A stretch of DNA of 30,436 nucleotides from a virus: positions 1 through 30,436 of IMG/VR virus record IMGVR_UViG_3300050030_000003; one strand, 5' to 3'. The notes under the pieces were generated by a model. The model saw only the letters and a list, made by a program, of their open reading frames with translations. It was not told the DNA's origin and did no database searches. Positions 19,553 to 26,865 of this stretch are shown one piece after another. The number at the start of each line of letters is the position of its first letter. The stretch's first letter is position 1. The position numbers and the translations under genes were made by a program.

Positions 19553-21157
19553 CTAGCTCCCGATGACGACGTAGCGGACGGTGTCGGTGTCGGTGAGGTC
19601 GCTGCTGGTGATCGTGAACTGCGTGGCCGAGCCGTTGACCACCTTGAGCGTGCGGTCGTTGAGGCTCGACGCCAGCAGCACCGTGTAGCTGGTAGCCGAC
19701 GTGAAGCCTGCTGCCGCGCCGGTGAGCGTCACCTGCACCGTTCCTGCTGTGAGCGCTGCGCTGCCCTCCACGACGTGCAGCCCGCGCAGGGTGCCGGTGC
19801 TTCCATGTAGACCGCTGGTGCCCTGTACGTTGGCGGTGCAGTTGGCGAACACGGTGCCGGGTGCGTTTGACACGAGCGTCGTGCCCGGTCCCGCGATTCC
19901 GACCGTGCAGCGGAGGATGAAGCCGCCGATGCGCTGCTCGAACACCCCATCGGCGTTGACGAGTGCACCCTGCTCAAAGTTGTAGCCGCTGCTCCCGCAG
20001 ATGGTCGAGTTGTCGCGGTGCTGGAATACGCTTCCTGGTCCGACCGTGACGCCGGGCAGCGTCGTGTAGGCTCCACCGTTGCGAAGCATCGACTGCTGGA
20101 AGGCGACAAACGACGGAGTGAATAGCAAGATGCCGTAGCGCGAGGCGGCGGTCCCGATGGTGGTGAGGCTGCTGTTCTGGATGGTGACGGCCATCGCTGA
20201 CAGGCCCGCTCCGGTGCGCAGGCAGTTGGTCGCGTAGATGTTGCAGAACTGCACGGTCATGCCCGCTTCGCAGGACACCCCGATGCCGCCCGTGGCGTAG
20301 GTGTTGGAGAACTTGAGAAGGTTGAGCAGAAGCCCCGGCTGCTGCCAGCGCGAGCCGTACGTGGTTCCCGTGGTCGAGATGACCGTGTTGTGTGTCACGA
20401 ACGCGAAGGTATCGTTTGCCGCCAGCCCGGTGACGGGGTTGCCGACCAGCGTAAGCGTGTCGGCGGTGTTGGACTGTACGACGCGATAGGTGTCGATCGA
20501 TGGCGACGACCCGGCAACCTTCGTGAACTTCACGAGCTTTCCGACATGCTCGCCCTCACCCGTCGCGGACCATCCCGCACCTGTGACGGTGACGGTCCCC
20601 TGCGTCGGCGTCGCTGTGCTTGCTTGTACCTGCGAGGCGATGGTCTGCGTCGCGCCAAGAGTGACCGAGCCGCGGATCTCAATGGTGAAGCTGCCCGTGG
20701 GGGTCTTTCCACCAAGCGTCGGCGTCGTCTCGCTATACGTCCCGGCTTCGACGATGACGACGACGTTTCCGCCGAAGCTGCCGGGTATCTGCGAGAAGGC
20801 GTAGGCGAGCGTGAGGAACGCATCGGCTCCGCTGGCCCAACCGTGCGCCGTGTCGTTGGTGCCGGTGGTGCTGACGTACAGGGTCATGGCCGCGAAGGAC
20901 TCCAGCGGCACCCAGGCCGTCGTGTAGCCGTAGAGCACGCTGCGGTCGGTGCGGTAGAACACGTCGCCCGCTACCGGCGAGGACGGGAACGCATCTCCCT
21001 TGGGGTAGACCTCGGCAGGGTCAGCCCCACCTAGCGGTGCCCACGACCGTACTCCCGCATCGTCAGACACCAGCGCGTAGCCAGATGTCTCGGGCGCGCC
21101 AAGCGCAGGCTCGGCTCCCACGTCTGCCGGTACGCTCGGGACGTACGTTGCTCCCAT
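19553..21157 (-). CDS. Beta-helix spike/fibre protein
   Basis: A protein of about 534 residues. Two ATGs abut; the second (21157) has better spacing from GGAGG, the first (21160) overlaps the lipoprotein stop as ATGA. The N-terminal ~90 residues are an adapter (GYALVSDDAGVRSWAPLGG, then FPSSPVAGDVFYRTDRSVLYG, a motif common to phage fibres). Next is a pectate-lyase-type start, LYVSTTGTNDTAHGWASGADA, IVEAGTYSE, then many short beta-strand turns rich in Gly, Thr and Asn to the C-terminus, as in right-handed beta-helices. Such spikes bind or cleave surface glycans; catalytic acids cannot be assigned. Confidence 0.75.
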   Translation of the reverse strand: MGATYVPSVPADVGAEPALGAPETSGYALVSDDAGVRSWAPLGGADPAEVYPKGDAFPSSPVAGDVFYRTDRSVLYGYTTAWVPLESFAAMTLYVSTTGTNDTAHGWASGADAFLTLAYAFSQIPGSFGGNVVVIVEAGTYSETTPTLGGKTPTGSFTIEIRGSVTLGATQTIASQVQASTATPTQGTVTVTGAGWSATGEGEHVGKLVKFTKVAGSSPSIDTYRVVQSNTADTLTLVGNPVTGLAANDTFAFVTHNTVISTTGTTYGSRWQQPGLLLNLLKFSNTYATGGIGVSCEAGMTVQFCNIYATNCLRTGAGLSAMAVTIQNSSLTTIGTAASRYGILLFTPSFVAFQQSMLRNGGAYTTLPGVTVGPGSVFQHRDNSTICGSSGYNFEQGALVNADGVFEQRIGGFILRCTVGIAGPGTTLVSNAPGTVFANCTANVQGTSGLHGSTGTLRGLHVVEGSAALTAGTVQVTLTGAAAGFTSATSYTVLLASSLNDRTLKVVNGSATQFTITSSDLTDTDTVRYVVIGS

Positions 21158-21471
21158 CATCGGCCTCCGTCTATCAGGCGGTGCGTGCGCGAGAAAGAGG
21201 CATCATGCGCGTGCAGGTCGGCCTCGAACGCGGCCTCGAAGTCGGTACGGCGCATGTACTCGCCACGGTCAGCTCCCTCGACGTACTGCCAGATCGGGAC
21301 GGTACGGTCGGGCAGGACCGTGACTCCGCTCGCGTCCAGAGTGCGGACGATGATGGGCGTCGTAGTGGACAGCAGGCGAGGGGTGGACGCGGGCGCGGAA
21401 GAGGCGCACCCCGTGAGTAGGAGCACGAAGAAGAGCGCGGCAACTAGGCCCTTGGGGGTCAGACGGGACAT
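21157..21471 (-). CDS. Predicted phage lipoprotein
   Basis: A 104-residue protein with AGGAGG ahead of ATG 21471. The N-terminus has a basic start (MSRLTPKG), a hydrophobic core (LVAALFFVLLL) and a lipobox LTGC with the lipidated cysteine at 22, followed by a Ser/Pro/Thr-rich linker. The remainder is a short alpha/beta region (PIIVRTLDASGVTVLPDRTV, RTDFEAAFEADLHAHDASF). Processed phage lipoproteins can block superinfection at the surface or work as Rz1-type spanins; the position between capsid-associated and spike genes, not in the lysis cassette, favours the former. No specific family recognised. Confidence 0.65.
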   Translation of the reverse strand: MSRLTPKGLVAALFFVLLLTGCASSAPASTPRLLSTTTPIIVRTLDASGVTVLPDRTVPIWQYVEGADRGEYMRRTDFEAAFEADLHAHDASFSRTHRLIDGGR

Positions 21472-21526
21472 GGGTCACCTCCTACGTCGGCGCAACGCGC
21501 GCGGGTGCGTGCGCTGTGTGGACGCA

Positions 21527-21558
21527 CGGAGGCGGACTGGTCTCCCAAGCCGCCTCCG
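21527..21558 (-). other. Perfect 9-bp hairpin in intergenic gap
   Basis: cggaggcgg (21527-21535) and ccgcctccg (21550-21558) are exact complements around a 14-base loop, in the 115-base gap between the HPNG-domain protein and the lipoprotein. The flanks gacgca (21521) and tgcgtc (21572) could extend it. No U-tract follows on the minus strand, so termination would have to be weak or factor-dependent. Confidence 0.45.
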
Positions 21559-21586
21559 CAGACGGGTCAGTTGCGTCGCAGTCGGA

Positions 21587-21922
21587 CTATGCGTCCGGAT
21601 CCGGCTCGGGGTCCGGCTCGGGTGTGGCGAGCACACGCAGCGCAGGATCGGCACGGACCGCGTCGGCCTGCGCCTGCGTCAGCTCGTGCGTCTGCGGCTC
21701 GGCCGTCCACGTCACGCCGCCCCGGACACGCTGTCCGTTGGGGTGGTTCTGGTCGGCCAGACGGGCGGTGACGGGGAAGCGGCAGGAGGCGTGGTCCAGA
21801 GCGGACAGCACCTCGCCCTTCTCCTCACTCGTCACGGTGTGGTCTGCGAGCGCGGCCGACGTGGCCTTGCGGGCGGCTGCTCGAGCGGCTCGCTCCTCCG
21901 GTGTCATGCGTCTGCGTGCCAT
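21587..21922 (-). CDS. HPNG-domain small protein (111 aa)
   Basis: A 111-residue protein. It starts with a basic helix (MARRRMTPEERAARAAARK), then an acidic/helical linker, then a domain RLADQNHPNGQRVRGGVTWT followed by THELTQAQADAVRADPALRV, the same domain as at the N-terminus of the larger neighbour. The short C-terminal tail is a PEPDPEPDPDA run. The domain is of the kind found in Mu-like head clusters (HI1506-like), of unknown function. It lies between the lectin-like protein and the lipoprotein. Confidence 0.65.
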   Translation of the reverse strand: MARRRMTPEERAARAAARKATSAALADHTVTSEEKGEVLSALDHASCRFPVTARLADQNHPNGQRVRGGVTWTAEPQTHELTQAQADAVRADPALRVLATPEPDPEPDPDA

Positions 21923-21935
21923 TGCTCCTCCTAGA

Positions 21936-22718
21936 CTAGGACAGAGCCGTCCGGTAGACGGCTGCGGTGCGTGTGATGATGGTCATGGCGTCGGCCTGGG
22001 AGATGTCGATCCCCAGCGCGAGGTCCGCAACAGTGGTCGCCACGTTGTCCCACGTCCCGGGAGCGGCATAGCCCAGATCGGTCGTGTAGTAGGAATGCTC
22101 GATGTCGGGCCACCAGTTGTACCAGCGCCCGTCCGCATAGGTGTCGTCAGTGGCGCTGAGGATCTCGGTCCACACGACACCGTCCGAGGACTGGTACACC
22201 TTGAGGCTGGCGCCGGTCACCGTGAGCTTGAAGTAGTGGCCGTCGGCCTTGGCTATGGTGGCGGTATCCAGCTCCACTCCGTCGCCGTCGTCCACCCGTG
22301 ACAACCGGCAGAGCGAGTAGTCCTCAGTGGTGCCGTTGTACGTCACGTCGAGCGAGTACCCGTTGTGCTGAGCGGCGTCGGCGGCCGACATGCGGGCGAA
22401 GGCCCAAGCGACGGCGTTGTTGTTCTGGCTGTCGAGTGAGGCGGTGTCGTGGAAGAGGAAGGTCAGCGAACCGTCTACCCCTTCGAGATTAGCGGCCTCC
22501 GGAGCGGTGGCCTTCACGATGGCGGCCGGAGCGATAGCGAGCGGAGAATCGACTTCCCACGCGTCGCTCTCGACCTCCGGGTCGGCGAGGATAGCGGCGG
22601 CTTGTTCATCCGTCACCGTCGCCACTTGCCATGCTCGCTGGATGTCCAGACCCCCAACGGCCCGGCGGCCGTTGGGGTGGTCCGGACGAGCAAGGCGTAC
22701 GTGGACCGTGGTTGTCAC
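21936..22718 (-). CDS. HPNG domain fused to lectin-like domain
   Basis: A 260-residue protein from GTG 22718 with AGGTGG ahead. The first ~55 residues repeat the HPNG-type domain (VHVRLARPDHPNGRRAVGG, TVTDEQAAAILADPEVES). Residues 80-225 look like a concanavalin/laminin-G jelly roll (SLTFLFHDTASLDSQNNNAV, YFKLTVTGASLKVYQSSDG), with Trp-rich loops (GRWYNWWPDIEHSYY). The C-terminus is helical. Following directly after the major capsid gene, it is a good candidate for a capsid-surface decoration protein binding glycans or cells. That role is inference. Confidence 0.65.
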   Translation of the reverse strand: MTTTVHVRLARPDHPNGRRAVGGLDIQRAWQVATVTDEQAAAILADPEVESDAWEVDSPLAIAPAAIVKATAPEAANLEGVDGSLTFLFHDTASLDSQNNNAVAWAFARMSAADAAQHNGYSLDVTYNGTTEDYSLCRLSRVDDGDGVELDTATIAKADGHYFKLTVTGASLKVYQSSDGVVWTEILSATDDTYADGRWYNWWPDIEHSYYTTDLGYAAPGTWDNVATTVADLALGIDISQADAMTIITRTAAVYRTALS

Positions 22719-22727
22719 TCAGACCAC

Positions 22728-23627
22728 CTAGCCCGGGACGATGGTTCCGACAATCGCCTGCGGGAATCCCGCGGCGACGTCCCAGCGACCGTCCACGCCG
22801 TAGAATATCTCGCCGGTCTTGAAGAGGCTGGTGTCGTCTTCCTTGTACTCCGGCATCTTGCGGATGCCCCGGATGATCGGCGGCACCAGCGCGTCGGTGT
22901 CCACGAGGTACCAGTTGGTCGTATCGGTAAGCGACGGGAGAACGACGACCTTCAGCCCGGACAGGGCGTTGTAGTCCGACGTGGTGCCGATCTTGAAGGG
23001 CGACTTGACCAGAGCGTTGGCGACGTACTGCAAGGCGTTGGGAACGACGAGCGCCTTGGCGGACAGGCCGAGGTTACGGCCCTCGGAATCCGCGAAGCCA
23101 GCCATCATGCCCATGCCGGTCAGGACGTAGCCGTAGCCGGTCGCGTCGGCCGACAGCGCCCCGGTGCCGTTCTTGTTGTCGAACGCGGCGTACGCGCCGA
23201 ATGCCGGGTGGCTATCGTCCACGAGCGGCTGGCCGTCGTAGCACGTCGAGTTGGCGTCGAGCACTCCAGAGGCCGCAGCGTCCAGCTCACGCAGCGCGCC
23301 GGCGGCCATGAGCCGGATCTGAGGACCGTACTGGCCCAGGGCATCGTCGTCGATGTCGTCCTGCTTCATGCCGATCGTGTGCTCGTAGTGCTTCGGGGTG
23401 ATCGTGAACGACTTGGCGATCACGTCGCGCACCTGGCGCTCGCCGAGCCACTCACGCATCTTGCCGAGCGCGGCGACCCACGACAGGCTCATCGTGCCGG
23501 TCGTCATCGGCACGTCCAGGACGATGCCGGACAGGTCAGCGCGCGGCGAAGAGTCGAAGGTCTCCATCGCGATCGCGCGGAAAGCGGTCTGAGCCGTGGT
23601 GAGTGCGGCCTTGTTGATGATTCCCAT
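22728..23627 (-). CDS. Mu gpT-like major capsid protein
   Basis: A 299-residue protein, typical size for a gpT-like major head subunit. Visible family features: start MGIINKAALTTAQTAFRAIAM, the conserved SWVAALGKMREWLGERQVRD and then FTITPKHYEHTIGMKQDDI, a DGQPLVDDSHPAFGA segment, and the C-terminal VVLPSLTDTTNWYLVDTDA with FKTGEIFYGVDGRWDVAAGFPQ. It folds as HK97-type capsid protein in this family. AAAGGAGG lies a little far (11 bases) from the ATG, yet this start matches the family N-terminus. It follows the decoration and protease genes. Confidence 0.9.
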   Translation of the reverse strand: MGIINKAALTTAQTAFRAIAMETFDSSPRADLSGIVLDVPMTTGTMSLSWVAALGKMREWLGERQVRDVIAKSFTITPKHYEHTIGMKQDDIDDDALGQYGPQIRLMAAGALRELDAAASGVLDANSTCYDGQPLVDDSHPAFGAYAAFDNKNGTGALSADATGYGYVLTGMGMMAGFADSEGRNLGLSAKALVVPNALQYVANALVKSPFKIGTTSDYNALSGLKVVVLPSLTDTTNWYLVDTDALVPPIIRGIRKMPEYKEDDTSLFKTGEIFYGVDGRWDVAAGFPQAIVGTIVPG

Positions 23628-23657
23628 GAGGTTTCAAGCCTCCTTTCGTGTTTGGGG

Positions 23658-24071
23658 CTACTTGACGTAGCCGTCGATGGCGACGCGGCACTTCGTGGCG
23701 GAGACGACCTCGCGGATGACTCCGCACGCCACGTCGTTGCTGGTGGTTGCGGCCACGTCCACGGTGTCCTCACCGTTGACGTAGACGACCGTCCCGATGC
23801 TGGCAGCCCCAAGGCTCCCGGCTCCGAAGGTGAACTCGAAGGTCCCCTTCGTGTAGATGTCGATGACCGTGTCGGCGGCCAGCGCGTCACGGACGGCGAC
23901 TCCGCCGAACGTGGTGGACGCGGTGTCGGCGCCCGGCTGGACCTTGCCGTCTGAGGTGAGACGGTTCAGCAGCGAGCCGCCGTAGATGGCGGTCGCGGCC
24001 TTCTTCGGGCTCGAAGCGATCACGCCGTTGTCGATGCTGCGCTTGGCCTCTCGGCCTGCGGTGAGCGTCAT
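23658..24071 (-). CDS. Capsid decoration-like protein
   Basis: A 137-residue protein with AAGGAGG ahead of ATG 24071. It is beta-rich and Ala/Gly/Val-rich (FTFGAGSLGAASIGTVVYVN, VAATTSNDVACGVIREVVSA), as in small head decoration proteins of the DUF2190 or gpD type encoded between protease/scaffold and major capsid genes. That is exactly its position. Inferred role: binds the mature capsid lattice and stabilises it. Confidence 0.72.
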   Translation of the reverse strand: MTLTAGREAKRSIDNGVIASSPKKAATAIYGGSLLNRLTSDGKVQPGADTASTTFGGVAVRDALAADTVIDIYTKGTFEFTFGAGSLGAASIGTVVYVNGEDTVDVAATTSNDVACGVIREVVSATKCRVAIDGYVK

Positions 24072-24073
24072 GT

Positions 24074-24493
24074 CTAGTCCTCCTTCGAGTTGTCGGCCTC
24101 GGCCTTGGCGACCTTGGCGGCGAGCATGAAGTCTTCCGAGACGCCCTGCTGCTTGGCAAAGGCGATCTCGGCATCGGTCAGGGTGATCGTGCCGGCGGTG
24201 TTGGCCAGCGCGGTGCCGGGGTCTTCCGTCGCGATCGGCACGAACTCGACGACTGAAGCGAACGCGAGGATGGCGTCGGGCATCTCGACGGGCTCGGCGC
24301 CCTCGGACAGCACGATGGCATCGGGAGTCTCGGTCGTGAGGATGGCGGCCAGCGCATGGCGGGCGGGCTCGGTCATCCCCTTGGCCGACAGGGCGTCCAG
24401 CGCGGCGGTGACCTTCTCGTTGCGGATCGTGGCCTTCAGCTCGGCCAGCTCGACGGCCTCGGGAGTCGGGGTAGTGGGCTTGTCGTCACTCAT
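24074..24493 (-). CDS. Scaffold protein from internal start of protease gene
   Basis: An internal ATG at 24493 (residue 341 of the protease) is preceded by AAAGGAGG seven bases upstream, a near-perfect Shine-Dalgarno inside the coding sequence. Translation from it gives 139 residues in frame: a disordered N-terminus (MSDDKPTTPTPEAVEL), long helices (ATIRNEKVTAALDALSAKGM) and a helical end (AFAKQQGVSEDFMLAAKVAK). Mu I/Z and lambda C/Nu3 make their scaffolds in the same nested way, so it is the likely free scaffold. Confidence 0.75.
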   Translation of the reverse strand: MSDDKPTTPTPEAVELAELKATIRNEKVTAALDALSAKGMTEPARHALAAILTTETPDAIVLSEGAEPVEMPDAILAFASVVEFVPIATEDPGTALANTAGTITLTDAEIAFAKQQGVSEDFMLAAKVAKAEADNSKED

Positions 24494-25513
24494 CTTGGTG
24501 CCTCCTTTCAGGAGCTTGCTCAGCTTCGAGCGCGTCTCGGCGGCAAGAGTGCGCATCGCACGGACGCCGGGGGCGCCTCGCACGATGTCGTCGGCCTTGC
24601 CCATGAGGGCGTCGAAAGCGTCCAATATCTCTGCTACGGGGTCGCTTACCCCGGAGTCAGCGGTGGAGTCGGCCAGCTCTGCGGGAGCGAGCGGGTCGGT
24701 CTGCGGCGTGACTTCGGCGGGGGCGGGCGCTACTTCCGGCCCGTCCTCGCCGTCGTTGGCGCGCGTCACCGCCGCCTCGATAGCCGCGGCGATGGCCTCG
24801 GGAAGATCGGCGGAAAGCTCGGCGATGCGGGCGCGCAGGGCGTCCCCGGCCAGGCCGTCCGCGATGGCCTGGCGCAGCAGCTCGTCCATCGCGGCGAACG
24901 CGGGCCACGAGCCCCACTGCGCCGCCCACAGGTCGGCGGGCGCGGGCTCGGCGTCCTGTTCGGCTATGCGCTCCTCCACGGCGTCCACGACCTCGCCGAA
25001 CTTGATGCCGTCGGCGAGCGTGACCATGTCCGAGAACTCGACGGACAGCGGCTCGGAGTCCACCGGAGGCACGACCATCACCGGGTCGTTCGTGAGCGAC
25101 ACGGCGCGGAGAACGTTCGCGAACACCCTGCCGGTGGCAGGCTGCGTGTATCGCCCGTAGGCGGCCGAGACGTACCGGTACTCGCCCTCGGCCAGCGACT
25201 TGGCCCCTCCGGGCGTCCAGTTGACGCGCATAACGACGGCTGGGGTCTCGTCTCCCGTGACCGGGTCGGCAAACGTCCCGATGCCAAGGCCGGTGATCCA
25301 ACCGGCGGCCTCTCCGAACTCGTGGTCAATGTCCACGCGGATGTCTCGGCCGAGGACCTGGCCGCTGAAGTTGGCGATCAGCTCGTCGGCGACCTTGCGT
25401 GACAAGTCGAGGTCGCCGTACTTGTCGGTGTGCCACTTGCCGATCGGGAGAATGACCACGTCACTCGTGGCGGTCGCCCCCGACGCGAGTGTGGTCTGAA
25501 GCAGTTTCAGCAT
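24074..25513 (-). CDS. Mu gpI-like prohead protease with scaffold domain
   Basis: A 479-residue protein; ATG 25513 has AAGGAG. The N-terminal ~160 residues match the Mu I protease region: LPIGKWHTDKYGDLDLS, VDIDHEFGEAAGWITGLGI, MRVNWTPGGAKSLAEGEYRYV and a RAVSLTNDPVM segment; the conserved DHE is a probable active-site element. The middle is helical and acidic, and the last 139 residues can be made separately as scaffold. The family processes the prohead during maturation. Located between minor head and decoration genes as in Mu-type head clusters. Confidence 0.82.
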   Translation of the reverse strand: MLKLLQTTLASGATATSDVVILPIGKWHTDKYGDLDLSRKVADELIANFSGQVLGRDIRVDIDHEFGEAAGWITGLGIGTFADPVTGDETPAVVMRVNWTPGGAKSLAEGEYRYVSAAYGRYTQPATGRVFANVLRAVSLTNDPVMVVPPVDSEPLSVEFSDMVTLADGIKFGEVVDAVEERIAEQDAEPAPADLWAAQWGSWPAFAAMDELLRQAIADGLAGDALRARIAELSADLPEAIAAAIEAAVTRANDGEDGPEVAPAPAEVTPQTDPLAPAELADSTADSGVSDPVAEILDAFDALMGKADDIVRGAPGVRAMRTLAAETRSKLSKLLKGGTKMSDDKPTTPTPEAVELAELKATIRNEKVTAALDALSAKGMTEPARHALAAILTTETPDAIVLSEGAEPVEMPDAILAFASVVEFVPIATEDPGTALANTAGTITLTDAEIAFAKQQGVSEDFMLAAKVAKAEADNSKED

Positions 25514-25692
25514 GTCGTCTCCTTGCCGATGAGTTCTGACGGGGTGAGCCGCCCTGCGATGACTTCACGCCACACGCGGCGGCGGCTCTGTCGGGACAAC
25601 CCGGCGACGTTCAGCGCGGCGTCCAACGCGTCCAGGTCACGGTGGACCCGGGCGATGCGACGGGCGAGGCGTCGCCTTCTGAGCCAGTTCAC
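25507..25692 (-). CDS. Small basic hypothetical protein (61 aa)
   Basis: A 61-residue protein starting at GTG 25692 with AAGGGG ahead; the previous stop lies five bases upstream. It is very basic at the start (NWLRRRRLARRIARVHRDLD) and forms two helices, then a short segment with an RRVWREVIAGRLTPSELIG pattern. It overlaps the protease start by seven bases. The composition suggests binding to nucleic acid or to capsid proteins; no family recognised. Confidence 0.55.
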   Translation of the reverse strand: MNWLRRRRLARRIARVHRDLDALDAALNVAGLSRQSRRRVWREVIAGRLTPSELIGKETTC

Positions 25693-25697
25693 TTACG

Positions 25698-26600
25698 TCA
25701 CCCCTTCGCGTAGACGATGAGTTCCGCGCAGCGACAGCCCGCGTACAGCGCGCCCTCGCAGTCAGGATTCGGGGCTTGCCCCATGTCCTCTGGGCCGTAC
25801 TCGTCGCCGTCGCGGTCCTCACACACGCCGCACACGCCGGAGTCCATGATCGCGGTGTAGACGACCGTCTCGATCTGGTCGGCAGTCTCCTCAGCGGCGA
25901 TGCGTCGACCCATGCCGTTGGCTTCGCGTGCGTCGTCTCGGGCCATACTCGCCAGCAGTTCGGTGGCCTTGGCGGTGACGAACGCCTCCAGCTTGTCGGC
26001 GTCGTAGACCTCTCGGCCGATCTGCGCGAGCGCCATCTTCTGCGCCGCCGCGATCGCTTCGTTAGTGAGGCTCTCGGCCTGGGCGGAGGACTTGGCGGCG
26101 ATGAACCGCGCGAGGAGCTTGGGCGTGAGCCGAGGCGGCAGGGCCAGCTTGCTCCCGGTCTGCCTGCGGTACTCGTCGAACACCTGGCGCTTTCCGGTGT
26201 CTATGGCCGAGCCGGTCGCGGCCTTGAGCGACTTTGCAAGGTCGGAGGCGTCGGGCTTTGGAAGCGCGCTCGCCTTTGCAAGGTCGCGTGCCTTCACCGC
26301 GGCGATGGCCGAGGACACGACCTCGCGTACCAAGGCCTTGAGCGGCGGGGCCCCGGCCTCCGCGATGGCGACCTCGGAGTCGTTCACGTCGCGAGCTACG
26401 CGCTCGATGTCACCGAACTCCAGCTCGATAGGCGTCAGCTCGCGCCAGAACTTGAGCGGGCCTACCGCGTCGACGGCGGCCGTGGCGAGCCGAAGGTCGG
26501 CCGTGCGGCCCGAGCGGTTGAGCGGGATGGCGTATGCCCCGTCGTCCTCACCCACAAGGCCCAGCGGACTGCTGACGTATCCACCGCACTCCCGGCACAT
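25698..26600 (-). CDS. Mu F-like minor head protein
   Basis: A 300-residue protein. I use ATG 26600, which has GGGGG seven bases ahead; a TTG at 26630 in frame is less likely. The N-terminus has CRECGGY, a possible zinc knuckle. The body is helical. The C-terminus carries the Mu F-type pattern: TAIMDSGVCGVCEDRDGDEY, GPEDMGQAPNPDCEG and CRCAELIVY, including C-x2-C and the conserved Asn-Pro/Cys/Arg. Such proteins (SPP1 gp7-like family) bind the portal and help DNA ejection or head assembly. It follows the portal and a small ORF. Confidence 0.8.
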   Translation of the reverse strand: MCRECGGYVSSPLGLVGEDDGAYAIPLNRSGRTADLRLATAAVDAVGPLKFWRELTPIELEFGDIERVARDVNDSEVAIAEAGAPPLKALVREVVSSAIAAVKARDLAKASALPKPDASDLAKSLKAATGSAIDTGKRQVFDEYRRQTGSKLALPPRLTPKLLARFIAAKSSAQAESLTNEAIAAAQKMALAQIGREVYDADKLEAFVTAKATELLASMARDDAREANGMGRRIAAEETADQIETVVYTAIMDSGVCGVCEDRDGDEYGPEDMGQAPNPDCEGALYAGCRCAELIVYAKG

Positions 26601-26613
26601 CAGCGCACCCCCG

Positions 26614-26865
26614 TCATGGATCGACCTCAATGACTCGGCCGTCGGCGGTGGTCACCTGCGCCCCCGGCCAGTGGTCACCAGGGGCATCGGAATAGCAGTC
26701 CGGAGGAGATGGATAGTCCAACGCAATCGGGCCGACTGCGAACCCTTCCTCGGCGGCACCGCCGGGAACCAGAAGGCTCATCTCCTGGGCGGACTTCTCC
26801 GTGCTCCCGACGCCGATGATGCCCAGCCCTTTGTCGTTCTGCCAGAGAGCCAGCCAGACATTCAT
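26614..26865 (-). CDS. Small hypothetical protein in head operon (83 aa)
   Basis: An 83-residue protein; ATG 26865 overlaps the portal stop as TGATG. It contains beta-prone NVWLALWQNDKGLGIIGVGS, a hydrophobic/Gly loop, and a C-terminal AQVTTADGRVIEVDP strand. It is acidic and compact with no known motif. It separates portal and F-like genes and is coupled to the portal. Function unknown. Confidence 0.6.
   Translation of the reverse strand: MNVWLALWQNDKGLGIIGVGSTEKSAQEMSLLVPGGAAEEGFAVGPIALDYPSPPDCYSDAPGDHWPGAQVTTADGRVIEVDP

Noticed and set aside
22449-23954. 501-codon plus-strand open frame
   Set aside because: Antisense to the major capsid and decoration genes, which match known families. 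No start signal is seen.
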